Below are positions 28,380 through 36,401 of a stretch of 56,338 nucleotides of DNA, piece after piece. A program made the translations under genes and the position numbers. The stretch is from NCBI GenBank assembly GCA_035457425.1, contig DATIBR010000099.1, positions 1-56,338 of the forward strand, given 5' to 3'. Within the stretch, counting starts at the first letter, position 1; the number at the start of each line of letters is the position of its first letter. Below the pieces are notes generated by a model. That model worked only from the letters and a program-made list of their open reading frames with translations, was not told where the DNA came from and did no database searches. The stretch is from Terriglobales bacterium. Lineage in GTDB: Bacteria > Acidobacteriota > Terriglobia > Terriglobales > Acidobacteriaceae.

Positions 28380-29260
28380 AGACGCTCCGCCGCGCCGCTC
28401 TCGCGCTCCTGCTGCTGGCGCTGTCCGCCTCGGCCCAGCAGCCGCAGCTTCCCGCCGGCAACGACGCCGTCCGCTTCGCCGTCATCGGCGACACCGGCAC
28501 CGGCGACAAGCACCAGTACCAGATCGCAGAGCTGCTGAAGAACTATTACGACCGTTACCCGTTCGACTTCGTCCTGATGATGGGCGACAACCTCTACGGC
28601 GGCGAGAGCCCCGACGACTACGAGAAGAAGTTCTCCCGTCCGTACCAGCCGTTGCTCGAGAAGGACGTGAAGTTCTACGCCGCGCTCGGCAATCACGACG
28701 ACCCCGCGCAGCGCTTCTACGAGAAGTTCAACATGGGCGGCAAGCGTTACTACACCTTCAAGAAGGGCGACGTCCGCTTCTTCGCGCTCGACAGCACCTA
28801 CATGGACCTGGAGCAGCTCCGCTGGCTGGAGGCCGAGCTGCAGAAGAGCAACGACCGGTGGAAGATCTGCTTCTTCCACCATCCGCTGTACTCCTCCGGC
28901 AAGCGCCACGGGCCGGACATCGAGCTGCGCCAGGCGCTCGAACCTCTGTTCCTGAAATATGGTGTGAACGTGGTCTTCGCCGGTCATGAGCACTTCTACG
29001 AGCGCATCCGCCCGCAGAAGGGGATCTACTACTTCATTGAGGGCGGCTCCGCGAAGCTGCGCGAAGGCAACATCGGGTCGCGCTCCGAGTTCACCGAGAA
29101 GGGCGAAGACCAGGACAACACCTTCATGGTGGTCGAGATCGAGGGCGATTCGCTGAACTTCCAGACCATCCGCCGCGACGGCCAGACCGTCGACGCCGGC
29201 GTGCTGCCCCGGCTGGTCAACGGCCAGCCCGTCCGCGCCACCCAGGCCGCGGTGAAGTAA
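28376..29260 (+). CDS. Secreted metallophosphoesterase (calcineurin/purple acid phosphatase-like)
   Basis: A 294-residue enzyme with signal peptide MKTLRRAALALLLLALSASA. All metal-binding blocks of calcineurin-like phosphatases appear in order: AVIGDTGTGD, MMGDNLYGG, ALGNHDD, FFHHPLYSSG and FAGHEHFYER. The fold and GDNxY spacing resemble tartrate-resistant acid phosphatase. It should hydrolyse phosphate esters in the periplasm; the substrate is unknown. GTG start overlaps the stop of the preceding gene. Downstream at 29.35 kb lies a nucleotide-transporter operon with a kinase-like secreted protein, which gives a possible functional link. Confidence 0.88.
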   Translation: MKTLRRAALALLLLALSASAQQPQLPAGNDAVRFAVIGDTGTGDKHQYQIAELLKNYYDRYPFDFVLMMGDNLYGGESPDDYEKKFSRPYQPLLEKDVKFYAALGNHDDPAQRFYEKFNMGGKRYYTFKKGDVRFFALDSTYMDLEQLRWLEAELQKSNDRWKICFFHHPLYSSGKRHGPDIELRQALEPLFLKYGVNVVFAGHEHFYERIRPQKGIYYFIEGGSAKLREGNIGSRSEFTEKGEDQDNTFMVVEIEGDSLNFQTIRRDGQTVDAGVLPRLVNGQPVRATQAAVK

Positions 29261-29352
29261 GCCGCGGGTTTCCCCACAAATCCCTGATTTTTAGCGGGTT
29301 TTCGGCCATGCGCTGACCAAACTCGCGCACTCGAACCGGCATCCGATTCGGG

Positions 29353-32145
29353 GTGCCAGAGCTGCACCTCAGCGACCGTTTCCGCTCCGCCTTCGGCCTG
29401 CGCCGCGGCGAGGGCCCCACTGCGTTCGCCTTCTTCGCCTATTTGGTGCTGGTGATCAGCTGCTACGTGATCTCCAAGTCGGTGCGCGACGCGCTCTTCA
29501 TCAGCCGCTTCGGCGCCTTCAAGCTGCCGTACATGTACATCGGCATCGCCGCCATCGCCGGGGTGTTCGTCTCCATCTACATCCGGCTCGCGCGTCGCGT
29601 CTCGCATGAAAAGCTCGTCTCCGGCACCCTGGTCTTTTTCGCCGTCAACCTTTTCGTCTTCTGGTGGCTGCTGCGCTTCAAGTTCGGGTGGCTCTACCCG
29701 GCGATCTACTTCTGGGCCGGCATCTTCGGCGTCATCGCGCCCATGCAGGTCTGGACACTCTCCAACTTCATCTACACCACGCGCCAGGCGAAGCGGCTCT
29801 ACGGCTTCATCGGCGCCGGCGGCATCCTGGGCGCGGTTATCGGCGGCTTCTTTTCCAGCGAGGCGGTGAAGCGCATCGGCACCGACAACCTGCTGCTCGC
29901 CATCATCCTGTTCATCGCCGTCTGCGTGGTGCTGGTGAACTTCATCTGGCGCACCGGACGCCGGGCGAGCGCGGACGAGCGCGAGGCGCCGCGGCAGCCG
30001 CAGAACCTGCGCCAGAGCCTTGCCATCATCCTGAAGTCCCGCTACCTCACGCTCATCGCGGTGGTCATCACGCTGTCGCAGGTCGTCTCCACCGTCATCG
30101 ACTTTCAGTTCAAGGCGGTCGCGGAGCAGATCTATCCCGCCAAGGACCAGCTCACTCACTTCTTCGGCTCGTTCTACGGATACCTCGGCATCCTCTCCTT
30201 CATCCTGCAGATCTTCTTGACCAGCCGCCTGTTGCGCCGGCTGGGCGTCGGGATCGCGCTGTTCATCTTGCCGCTCGCAGTGGGCGCGGGCTCGCTGGCG
30301 CTGCTGGTGTGGACCGGCCTGGCAGCCGCGCTCGCCGCCAAGGGCCCCGACCAGCTCCTCAAGCACTCGGTGGACAAGAGCGCGAGCGAGCTGCTCTACC
30401 TGCCGGTCGCCAGCGACATCAAGCCGGCGGTGAAGTCGTTCATCGACACCGTGCTGTGGCGCATCGCCGACGCCTCCGCCGGCGCGCTGGTGCTGGGCCT
30501 GACGGCGATCGCCGGCCTCAGCGTCCGCGGCGTCAGCGCGGTGACGCTCGGCATCATCGGCGTCTGGATGGTCGCGCTGATGGCGGTGCGCTACCGCTAT
30601 CGCGACGCGCTGCGCGCGGCCCTCGCGGAAGGCGGTTTCGGCCTCGATGCGCGGCCGCCGGTCGACGTTCGCGACCCCGAGACCGCCGTCACGTTCATCA
30701 AGAGCCTGCACAGCCGCAACACGGAAGACGTCCTCTATGCGCTCGAGATCATCCGCGCCACGCGCGCCGGAGGCACCGTGGTGCCGCACGTGCAGCGCCT
30801 GCTGACGCACGACTCCGAGGCCGTGCGCGCCGCCGCGCTCGACGCGCTCGCCACCACCGGCGACCGCCGCGTCGCCGAGAAGCTGACGCCGCTGTTCGAC
30901 GACGAGTCGCCCAAGGTGCGCGCCAAGGCGATGCACATCGCGCGCAAGTTCGGCAAGCCGGTACCCAAGAAGCGCGTGCTGCGCTACCTGCGCGAGACCA
31001 ACTACCGCCTGCGCGGCGCGGCCATCGTGTGGGCGCTCGATCGCCGCGCGAAGCAGGGCCATCACGCACTCGCCACCCGCGCGCTCGAGAGCCTGCTGCG
31101 CAGCACCAACGAAGGCGCGCGCAAGGAAGCGGCCCGCGCCCTCGGCTCGCTGCGATCGCTCGAGGCCGTGCACGAAGCGCTCGCGCTGCTGCTTCAGGAC
31201 CCCTCGCGCGAGGTCGTCCACGAGGCTCTGCGCAGCGCCGGCACTCTCGCGCATCCGGAACTGGTTCCGCTGATCGTACCGCACCTTGCCACGCACAGCG
31301 CGCGCTCCGCCGCGTGCGCCGCGCTGGCGCAATGCGGGCCTGCCATCCTCGAGCGCCTGCGGCACTATGTGCTCGAGCCGGGACACGACGCCGCCATCCG
31401 GCGCGGCGTCGTGCGTGCCCTCGCCGCCATGGGCGCGCAGCCGGCCGTGGACCTCCTGCTCGAGGCGCTGGCCTCCGGCGACCGCGAGCTGCGGCCCGCC
31501 ATCGTGCACGCGCTCAGCGCCGCGCGTGCGCGCCATCCCGAGCTGCAGGTTTCGGAAAAGGCCATCCGCCACGAGCTCGAAGCCGAGCTGCGCGAGTACT
31601 ACGGGACGGTGGTGCTGCTACAAGCCGTCGCCCCGGCCACGGACGACGAGTCGGAGCGCACCCCCGAGTTGCTGGAGGCGACCTTGCAGCAGCGCCTCGC
31701 CGCCTCGCTGGAGAACGTCCTCCGGCTGCTCAGCCTGCTGCATCCCGCCGAAGACCTGCTGCGCATCTACCGCGGGCTTTCCAGCAAGGACCACGCGGTG
31801 CGCGCCAACGCGGTCGAGTTGCTCGAGCAGTTGCTGCCGCAGGAGATGAAGCAGGTCGTGCTGCCGGCGCTCGACGAGGAGATGGCGATGGGCGCGCGCC
31901 TCGCGTGCGCGGAGCGGCTGGGCATCGCGCCGCCCGAAAGACGCGAGGCCGCGCTCGCCGAGCTGCTGCGCTCGCCTTCGCCGGCGGTTGCGCTGGCCGC
32001 GCTCGACGAGGTTGCCGGCAAGCGCGTCGCAGAGCTGTACGACAGCCTCGAAGAACTTGCGCGCGGAGAGGAGCCGCTGGTCGCCGCGACCGCGGCGTCC
32101 GTGCGCGAAAGACTCGCTCCACCACCACAACGGAGGATCGCATGA
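29353..32145 (+). CDS. ATP/ADP-carrier-type nucleotide transporter fused to HEAT repeats
   Basis: A 930-residue protein. The first about 415 residues have 12 predicted membrane helices of the plastid/rickettsial NTP/NDP exchange (TLC/Npt) type: AYLVLVISCYVISKSVRDAL, FGVIAPMQVWTLSNFIYT, YGFIGAGGILGAVIGG, DFQFKAVAEQIYP, DKSASELLYLPV, VKSFIDTVLWRIADASAG. Residues about 430-925 are helical repeats of HEAT type with many R/D-A-A-A-L units (EAVRAAALDALATTG, KVRAKAMHIARKFG). Such transporters are famous from intracellular bacteria, but HEAT fusions occur in free-living phyla, where direction and substrate are untested. Weak ribosome binding site; GTG start. The stop overlaps the next start (ATGA). 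Confidence 0.75.
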   Translation: MPELHLSDRFRSAFGLRRGEGPTAFAFFAYLVLVISCYVISKSVRDALFISRFGAFKLPYMYIGIAAIAGVFVSIYIRLARRVSHEKLVSGTLVFFAVNLFVFWWLLRFKFGWLYPAIYFWAGIFGVIAPMQVWTLSNFIYTTRQAKRLYGFIGAGGILGAVIGGFFSSEAVKRIGTDNLLLAIILFIAVCVVLVNFIWRTGRRASADEREAPRQPQNLRQSLAIILKSRYLTLIAVVITLSQVVSTVIDFQFKAVAEQIYPAKDQLTHFFGSFYGYLGILSFILQIFLTSRLLRRLGVGIALFILPLAVGAGSLALLVWTGLAAALAAKGPDQLLKHSVDKSASELLYLPVASDIKPAVKSFIDTVLWRIADASAGALVLGLTAIAGLSVRGVSAVTLGIIGVWMVALMAVRYRYRDALRAALAEGGFGLDARPPVDVRDPETAVTFIKSLHSRNTEDVLYALEIIRATRAGGTVVPHVQRLLTHDSEAVRAAALDALATTGDRRVAEKLTPLFDDESPKVRAKAMHIARKFGKPVPKKRVLRYLRETNYRLRGAAIVWALDRRAKQGHHALATRALESLLRSTNEGARKEAARALGSLRSLEAVHEALALLLQDPSREVVHEALRSAGTLAHPELVPLIVPHLATHSARSAACAALAQCGPAILERLRHYVLEPGHDAAIRRGVVRALAAMGAQPAVDLLLEALASGDRELRPAIVHALSAARARHPELQVSEKAIRHELEAELREYYGTVVLLQAVAPATDDESERTPELLEATLQQRLAASLENVLRLLSLLHPAEDLLRIYRGLSSKDHAVRANAVELLEQLLPQEMKQVVLPALDEEMAMGARLACAERLGIAPPERREAALAELLRSPSPAVALAALDEVAGKRVAELYDSLEELARGEEPLVAATAASVRERLAPPPQRRIA

Positions 32146-32606
32146 CCACGAGCACAACCCTGCGCGACGCGGCCGGACTGAACGTGCTCGACAAGATGAA
32201 GAGCCTGCGCCGCGCGCAGATCTTCGCCTACTGCACGACCGAACAGTTGCTGAAGATCGCCGGCATCGCGCAGGAAGTCCGCTTTGCCGCGGGCGAGGAC
32301 ATCTTCCGCGAAAACGATCCCGGCGACGCGCTCTTCCAGATCGTTTCAGGGCGCGTCCGGCTCAGCAAGCCCGCCGCCGACTTCGAAGCGGTGCGCACCG
32401 AGGACGAGACCTTCGGCACGCTCGCCATCCTCGACCGCAGCGAGCGCGAGTCCAACGCCACCGCCGAGGAAGACACGCTTGCGCTGCGCATCGATGCGGC
32501 CGAGTTCCTCGAGGTCCTCGCCGAAAACCCCGAGATCGTCCAGGGACTCTTTTCCGCGCTCACGCGCGAGATCCGTGACTATCGCTATGGGTACCTCCGT
32601 GGCTGA
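32142..32606 (+). CDS. cNMP-binding domain protein
   Basis: A 154-residue single cNMP-binding barrel without DNA-binding domain: LRRAQIFAYCTTEQLLKIAG, VRFAAGEDIFRENDPGDALF, SGRVRLSK, then a weak cassette (EDETFGTLAILDRSERESNA) in which the family GE and R/TA residues are poorly conserved. It may have lost nucleotide binding. It is coupled to the transporter by ATGA overlap and overlaps the barrel gene by 20 bases, so it probably regulates the transporter or HEAT domain. Confidence 0.75.
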   Translation: MTTSTTLRDAAGLNVLDKMKSLRRAQIFAYCTTEQLLKIAGIAQEVRFAAGEDIFRENDPGDALFQIVSGRVRLSKPAADFEAVRTEDETFGTLAILDRSERESNATAEEDTLALRIDAAEFLEVLAENPEIVQGLFSALTREIRDYRYGYLRG

Positions 32607-33903
32607 GGCCCGCTCCATCGCGCGCGTGGCGCTGGTCGTCGCGCTGCTGGCGACGGCCGCCTGGCCGCAGGCGGCGTCGCAGGCCGGCGCCCCGGAGCAG
32701 GGTGCGCCGCGCCGGCGCATCGTGGACAAGTCGAAGTTCCCGCCGAAGCAGAGCGCGGTGCGCAAGGTCTTCATGGCGCCGGTGCGCCTGCTGAATCTTC
32801 CCATCGAAGGCGTCGCCAACATGGCCGGACACCTTCCCGCGGGCGCTTTCGGCGACAACAAGGACCGGCTCGCGACCGGCCATCACCATCTGCACAAGAA
32901 GTTCATGTACGGCGGGCTGGGCGAGGGCTCGGGCATCGGCGGCGGCTTCTCGGTCTCGACCGCCGACCTGCTCTCGCGCGACTTCGAAGCGTCCGCCGCG
33001 GTCGCCGCCACCCTGCGCCGCTACTTCGACACGCGCGCGCGCCTGACCTACGACCCCACCGGCGGCCACAAGCGCACCTTCCGCCTCATCGCCGCCGGCC
33101 GTTACCAGATGCGCCCGCAGGAGGACTTCTCGGGCATCGGGGCGTTCTCGTCCGAGTTCGATCGCACGACCTTCGACCAGCAGGAGCGCAGCGCGCGCCT
33201 CGGCGCGGAGCTCCAGCCGCACCGCCGCGTGCAGCTCGGCGCGGGCGTGGACTACTCCAGCACCAGCATCTTCCCCGGCAGGGACGAGCGCTTCCCGACG
33301 ACGCAGGCGCTGTTCACCCCCGCGGAGGTGCCGGGCCTGGCCGGCGGCCAGCTCTTCGGGCCGTACGCCTCGCTGGAGCTCGACGCACGCGACGCCGCCG
33401 ACGATCCCCGCGCCGGCGCCTGGGTCGGATTCGGCGTCGCTGACAACTGGAGCGTCGACCGCCAGGCCTTCGCCTTCACCTCGTATCGCATGGACGGCCG
33501 AACGTATCTCCCGCTCGGCACCAAGCGACGCGTCATCGCGGTGCGCGTCCTCGGACTGTTCAACGACCCGCGCGGCGACCGCGCTGTGCCGTTCTTCCGC
33601 ATGGCGCGACTGGGCGATTACGAGACGCTGCGCGGATATCCGTCGTATCGCTTCTACGGCAACAATGCGCTCGCCGGCAGCCTGGAGTATCGCTGGCAAC
33701 TGGTCGAGCAACTGCGCGCGTTCCTCTTCGCGGACTTCGGCCAGGTCTTCAACGGGCTCTCTGAGCTGCGAGCCGACAACCTGCGCGCGACCTTCGGCGG
33801 CGGCTTCGAGGCGCGCCCCGCAAAGCAGTTCACCTTCCGCATCTTCGTAGGGAAGAGCCCGCAGGAGACGCGCCTCTTCCTGAAGCTCAACCGGGGGTTT
33901 TAG
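32587..33903 (+). CDS. Omp85-like outer-membrane beta-barrel protein
   Basis: A 438-residue protein with signal peptide (SIARVALVVALLATAAWPQA). The body alternates amphipathic strands; ETLRGYPSYRFYGNNALAGS then LEYRW is the LRGY hallmark of Omp85/TamA barrels, and the chain ends in Phe after FLKLNRGF, as required for BAM-dependent insertion. No POTRA repeats are evident in the about 90 residues before the barrel, so it is not BamA itself. The ATG at 32587 is used here; a GTG at 32599 also gives a complete signal peptide. It is in the operon with the transporter and secreted kinase-like protein. Confidence 0.75.
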   Translation: MGTSVAEARSIARVALVVALLATAAWPQAASQAGAPEQGAPRRRIVDKSKFPPKQSAVRKVFMAPVRLLNLPIEGVANMAGHLPAGAFGDNKDRLATGHHHLHKKFMYGGLGEGSGIGGGFSVSTADLLSRDFEASAAVAATLRRYFDTRARLTYDPTGGHKRTFRLIAAGRYQMRPQEDFSGIGAFSSEFDRTTFDQQERSARLGAELQPHRRVQLGAGVDYSSTSIFPGRDERFPTTQALFTPAEVPGLAGGQLFGPYASLELDARDAADDPRAGAWVGFGVADNWSVDRQAFAFTSYRMDGRTYLPLGTKRRVIAVRVLGLFNDPRGDRAVPFFRMARLGDYETLRGYPSYRFYGNNALAGSLEYRWQLVEQLRAFLFADFGQVFNGLSELRADNLRATFGGGFEARPAKQFTFRIFVGKSPQETRLFLKLNRGF

Positions 33904-33906
33904 GCC

Positions 33907-35274
33907 ATGGACCTCTTCCACACATCGCGAGCTGCTCTGGCGGCGCTGCTCCTCGTTCTCGCGCTGCCGGCGCTCGCGCAACAGAAGCCGGGCGAGCCTC
34001 CGCTCTGGCTCGACTACGACATGGAAGACATCAAGGAGCCCAAGGAGCTGAAGACGCTCGACGTCATCGAGTTCCTCGACGGCACGCTGTGGGAGCAGAT
34101 CAGGCAGTCCTTCGACTTCCCGCGGCAATATCGCTACGTCACCGACCAGGAGAAGGAGTCGTACAACGTGAACTCGGTCGACGAGGTGCCCGACTCCTCG
34201 TGGTTCACGAACCGCAACGGGCGGCGCGCGATGTCGCTCGACGAGATCCGCCGCGGACCCAATCGCGGCACCGGCCCGGCGCCGGGGAAGCTCCTTGTCA
34301 CCAAAGGGAAGGCCGCCGGCGTGGGCAGCGGCTTCTGGATCAAGGATGAGCGCGGCGACAGCTACCTGCTGAAGTTCGACCCGCCGGACTTCCCGGAAGT
34401 CGCGACCGCGGCCGAGGTCATCAGCACCAAGCTGTTCTACGCCATCGGCTACAACGTGCCGGAGAACTACCTGTTCTACTTCCGGCCGGAGCAGCTCCAG
34501 CTCGCGCCCGACGCCAAGCTCACCATGCGCGGCAAGAAGCGCGCGTTCAAGCAGGAAGACCTCGACCGCATCCTCGCCCTGCTGCCGCGCCGGCCTGACG
34601 GCGCCTACCGCGCCGTCGCCAGCAAGATGCTGCCGGGCAAGCCGAAGGGCGGCTTCCGCTTTACCGGTGTTCGTGAGGACGACCCCAACGACATCATCCC
34701 GCACCAGCACCGCCGCGACGTCCGCGCGCTGCGCATCTTCGCCGCCTGGCTGAACGACTACGACATCCACACCGCCAACACGCTCGACATGTTCGTGGAA
34801 GAAGGCGGCCGCCACTTCATCCGCCACTACGTCTTCGACTTCGGCTCCACCCTCGGCAGCGCCGGCAACACCATCAAGCCGCAGTGGGCGGGCTTTGAGA
34901 ATCGTTTCGACCTGAAGGAAGCGGGCAAGGGCCTAGCGACCCTCGGCGCATACCAGCCGCCTTCCACGCAGCATCCCATTCCGGTAGAGTTCCCGAGCGT
35001 CGGGCGCTACTCGGCGGACGGGTTCGACCCGCTGGCGTGGAAGCCGACCTTCCCGGTCATCGCGTTCGAGAATCTCACGCTGCGCGACGCGCGCTGGGCG
35101 GCGCGCATCGTCGGGTCGTTCACCGACGAGCAGATCCGCGCGGCGGTCGCCACCGGCGAGCTCTCCGATCCGGCGGCGGCGGAATATCTCGCGCGCCAGA
35201 TCATGGCTCGGCGTGACAAGACGGTGCTGCGCCTGCTGCGGCCGCTCGTGGTCGCCTCCGAGCCGAATCCCTAG
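33907..35274 (+). CDS. Secreted protein with HipA/Fam20-like kinase motifs
   Basis: A 455-residue protein with signal peptide (AALAALLLVLALPALAQ). No family name known to me, but kinase-fold landmarks appear in order. A glycine-rich turn (KGKAAGVGSGFWIKDERG) leads into DSYLLKFD with Lys156 as candidate ATP-binding lysine. Glu170 in ATAAEVIS is the candidate salt-bridge partner. FYAIGYNVPENYLFYF resembles the HipA N-lobe end. LNDYDIHTANTLDM (Asp286, Asn291) matches the HipA catalytic D-x-H-x-x-N. VFDFGSTLGS (Asp311) takes the DFG place. If active, it would phosphorylate a substrate outside the cytoplasm. It is last in the transporter/cNMP/barrel operon and ends 4 bases inside the converging gene. 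Confidence 0.6.
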   Translation: MDLFHTSRAALAALLLVLALPALAQQKPGEPPLWLDYDMEDIKEPKELKTLDVIEFLDGTLWEQIRQSFDFPRQYRYVTDQEKESYNVNSVDEVPDSSWFTNRNGRRAMSLDEIRRGPNRGTGPAPGKLLVTKGKAAGVGSGFWIKDERGDSYLLKFDPPDFPEVATAAEVISTKLFYAIGYNVPENYLFYFRPEQLQLAPDAKLTMRGKKRAFKQEDLDRILALLPRRPDGAYRAVASKMLPGKPKGGFRFTGVREDDPNDIIPHQHRRDVRALRIFAAWLNDYDIHTANTLDMFVEEGGRHFIRHYVFDFGSTLGSAGNTIKPQWAGFENRFDLKEAGKGLATLGAYQPPSTQHPIPVEFPSVGRYSADGFDPLAWKPTFPVIAFENLTLRDARWAARIVGSFTDEQIRAAVATGELSDPAAAEYLARQIMARRDKTVLRLLRPLVVASEPNP

Positions 35275-36161
35275 CGGCTCTTCTTGAACCCGGCGTAGAT
35301 GGCCTGCACCTGCTCCGGCGACGGCGTGGCGATCGGCGTCAGCCCGGCAGGCTCCGCGGCGCACTTCGGCGGCGGGTCCGTGCGCCCGCGCAGCGCCAGG
35401 AAGTCGAGCAGCTCCCGGGCGAGCTTCGCGCGCTTCTCGTCCGAGCCGGCGGGGACGAACCCAACGATCTTCATCTGCACGAACCCTTCCGTGGGATACC
35501 GCGCCGCCAGCGCTTGTCCCTTCTCTTTCAGAGCGCCGCACCAGGTGTCGGGGATGAGGAGGTAGCGGTCTCGCGTCACAGTCTGGTCACGCAGCAGAGT
35601 CTCGAGCGGCTGCGCGTCCACATCCTTCGCATCGGCGGCGCGCTTCGACCTCCGTGCCGCGAGCGATTCCAGGTAAAGCGCGTACATGCCCGCGGCGGAG
35701 TCCGCCGCAGCCTGGACCAGCGCTGCTCGCCGGGCCTTGCCGGCCAGCGCCTGCGCCAGCGAAAGATTCTGCTTAGGGAAGCGAACCGCCGCCAGCACCA
35801 GGTCGGCCTTCCCAACGCTCTTCGCATCCGGCGGCAGCGTTATCCCGTACAGTCCCGGCTCGAGGTTGGCTTCCAGGATCACGAGGTCCGGCTGGGGCGG
35901 CGTGTCCGCCACCGCACTGCTCGTCTGGCTCTTCGCGTCCGGGGCGGCGCCTTTCGGCTGCGCGTCCAGGAACACGATCTCCACCGGCGTCTTGCTCTGC
36001 CGGATGAACCACCGGCTGGTGTCGTGCAGCCACGGCTCGAGCGCGCTCTCCGGGCTCCGGAGCACGTGCAGCACCAGCGGCTTCGGGTCGTCAGGGAAGG
36101 CGCGCACTCCGGACAGGGCACCCAGCGCCAGCGCCAGCGTGAGGCATCGTCGCAAGTTCAT
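35271..36161 (-). CDS. Periplasmic solute-binding-like protein
   Basis: A 296-residue protein with a signal peptide (MNLRRCLTLALALGALSGVRA). The mature part resembles type 2 periplasmic binding proteins: VLHVLRSPESALEPWL, PDLVILEANLEPGLYG, a hinge-like ADLVLAAVRFPKQNLSLAQA, and a final helix QVQAIYAGFKKSR. No transporter membrane or ATPase genes are adjacent, so it may be an orphan receptor. No good ribosome binding site is seen before the ATG. Its 3' end overlaps the kinase-like gene tail to tail. Confidence 0.5.
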   Translation of the reverse strand: MNLRRCLTLALALGALSGVRAFPDDPKPLVLHVLRSPESALEPWLHDTSRWFIRQSKTPVEIVFLDAQPKGAAPDAKSQTSSAVADTPPQPDLVILEANLEPGLYGITLPPDAKSVGKADLVLAAVRFPKQNLSLAQALAGKARRAALVQAAADSAAGMYALYLESLAARRSKRAADAKDVDAQPLETLLRDQTVTRDRYLLIPDTWCGALKEKGQALAARYPTEGFVQMKIVGFVPAGSDEKRAKLARELLDFLALRGRTDPPPKCAAEPAGLTPIATPSPEQVQAIYAGFKKSR

Positions 36162-36235
36162 GACTGATTAGAGAGTGGAAGGCAGCAGGAGTTTGGATTG
36201 CTCTTGTGCGATACTGAAGAGGCTGGTCCGAGCAG

Positions 36236-36294
36236 TAGCACGCAGGGCGATCGCGCTCCCCGTACCCGGGAGCTAAGTGCTTTGCGACGTGCTA
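36236..36294 (+). ncRNA. Structured element directly upstream of tRNA-Leu
   Basis: TAGCACG (36236-36242) pairs perfectly with CGTGCTA (36288-36294), and inside GCTCCC (36255-36260) pairs with GGGAGC (36268-36273). A candidate extended -10 (TGC then GATACT, 36207-36215) lies upstream. The element could be the 5' leader of the tRNA precursor, or a small RNA. Confidence 0.3.
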
Positions 36295-36306
36295 GTTGCC
36301 CCGAAA

Positions 36307-36395
36307 GCCGGGATGGCGGAACTGGCAGACGCAGCGGACTCAAAATCCGCCGGGCCTCACGGCCCTTGCGGGTTCGACCCCCGCTCCCGGCACCA
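36307..36395 (+). tRNA. tRNA-Leu (anticodon CAA)
   Basis: An 89-nt class II tRNA. The acceptor arms GCCGGGA (36307-36313) and TCCCGGC (36385-36391) pair perfectly, the discriminator is A and CCA is encoded. The anticodon stem GCGGA/TCCGC encloses CTCAAAA, giving anticodon CAA, which reads UUG. A long variable arm (GGGCC TCAC GGCCC) and GGTTCGA T-loop are present. Confidence 0.95.
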
Positions 36396-36401
36396 GATCC
36401 C

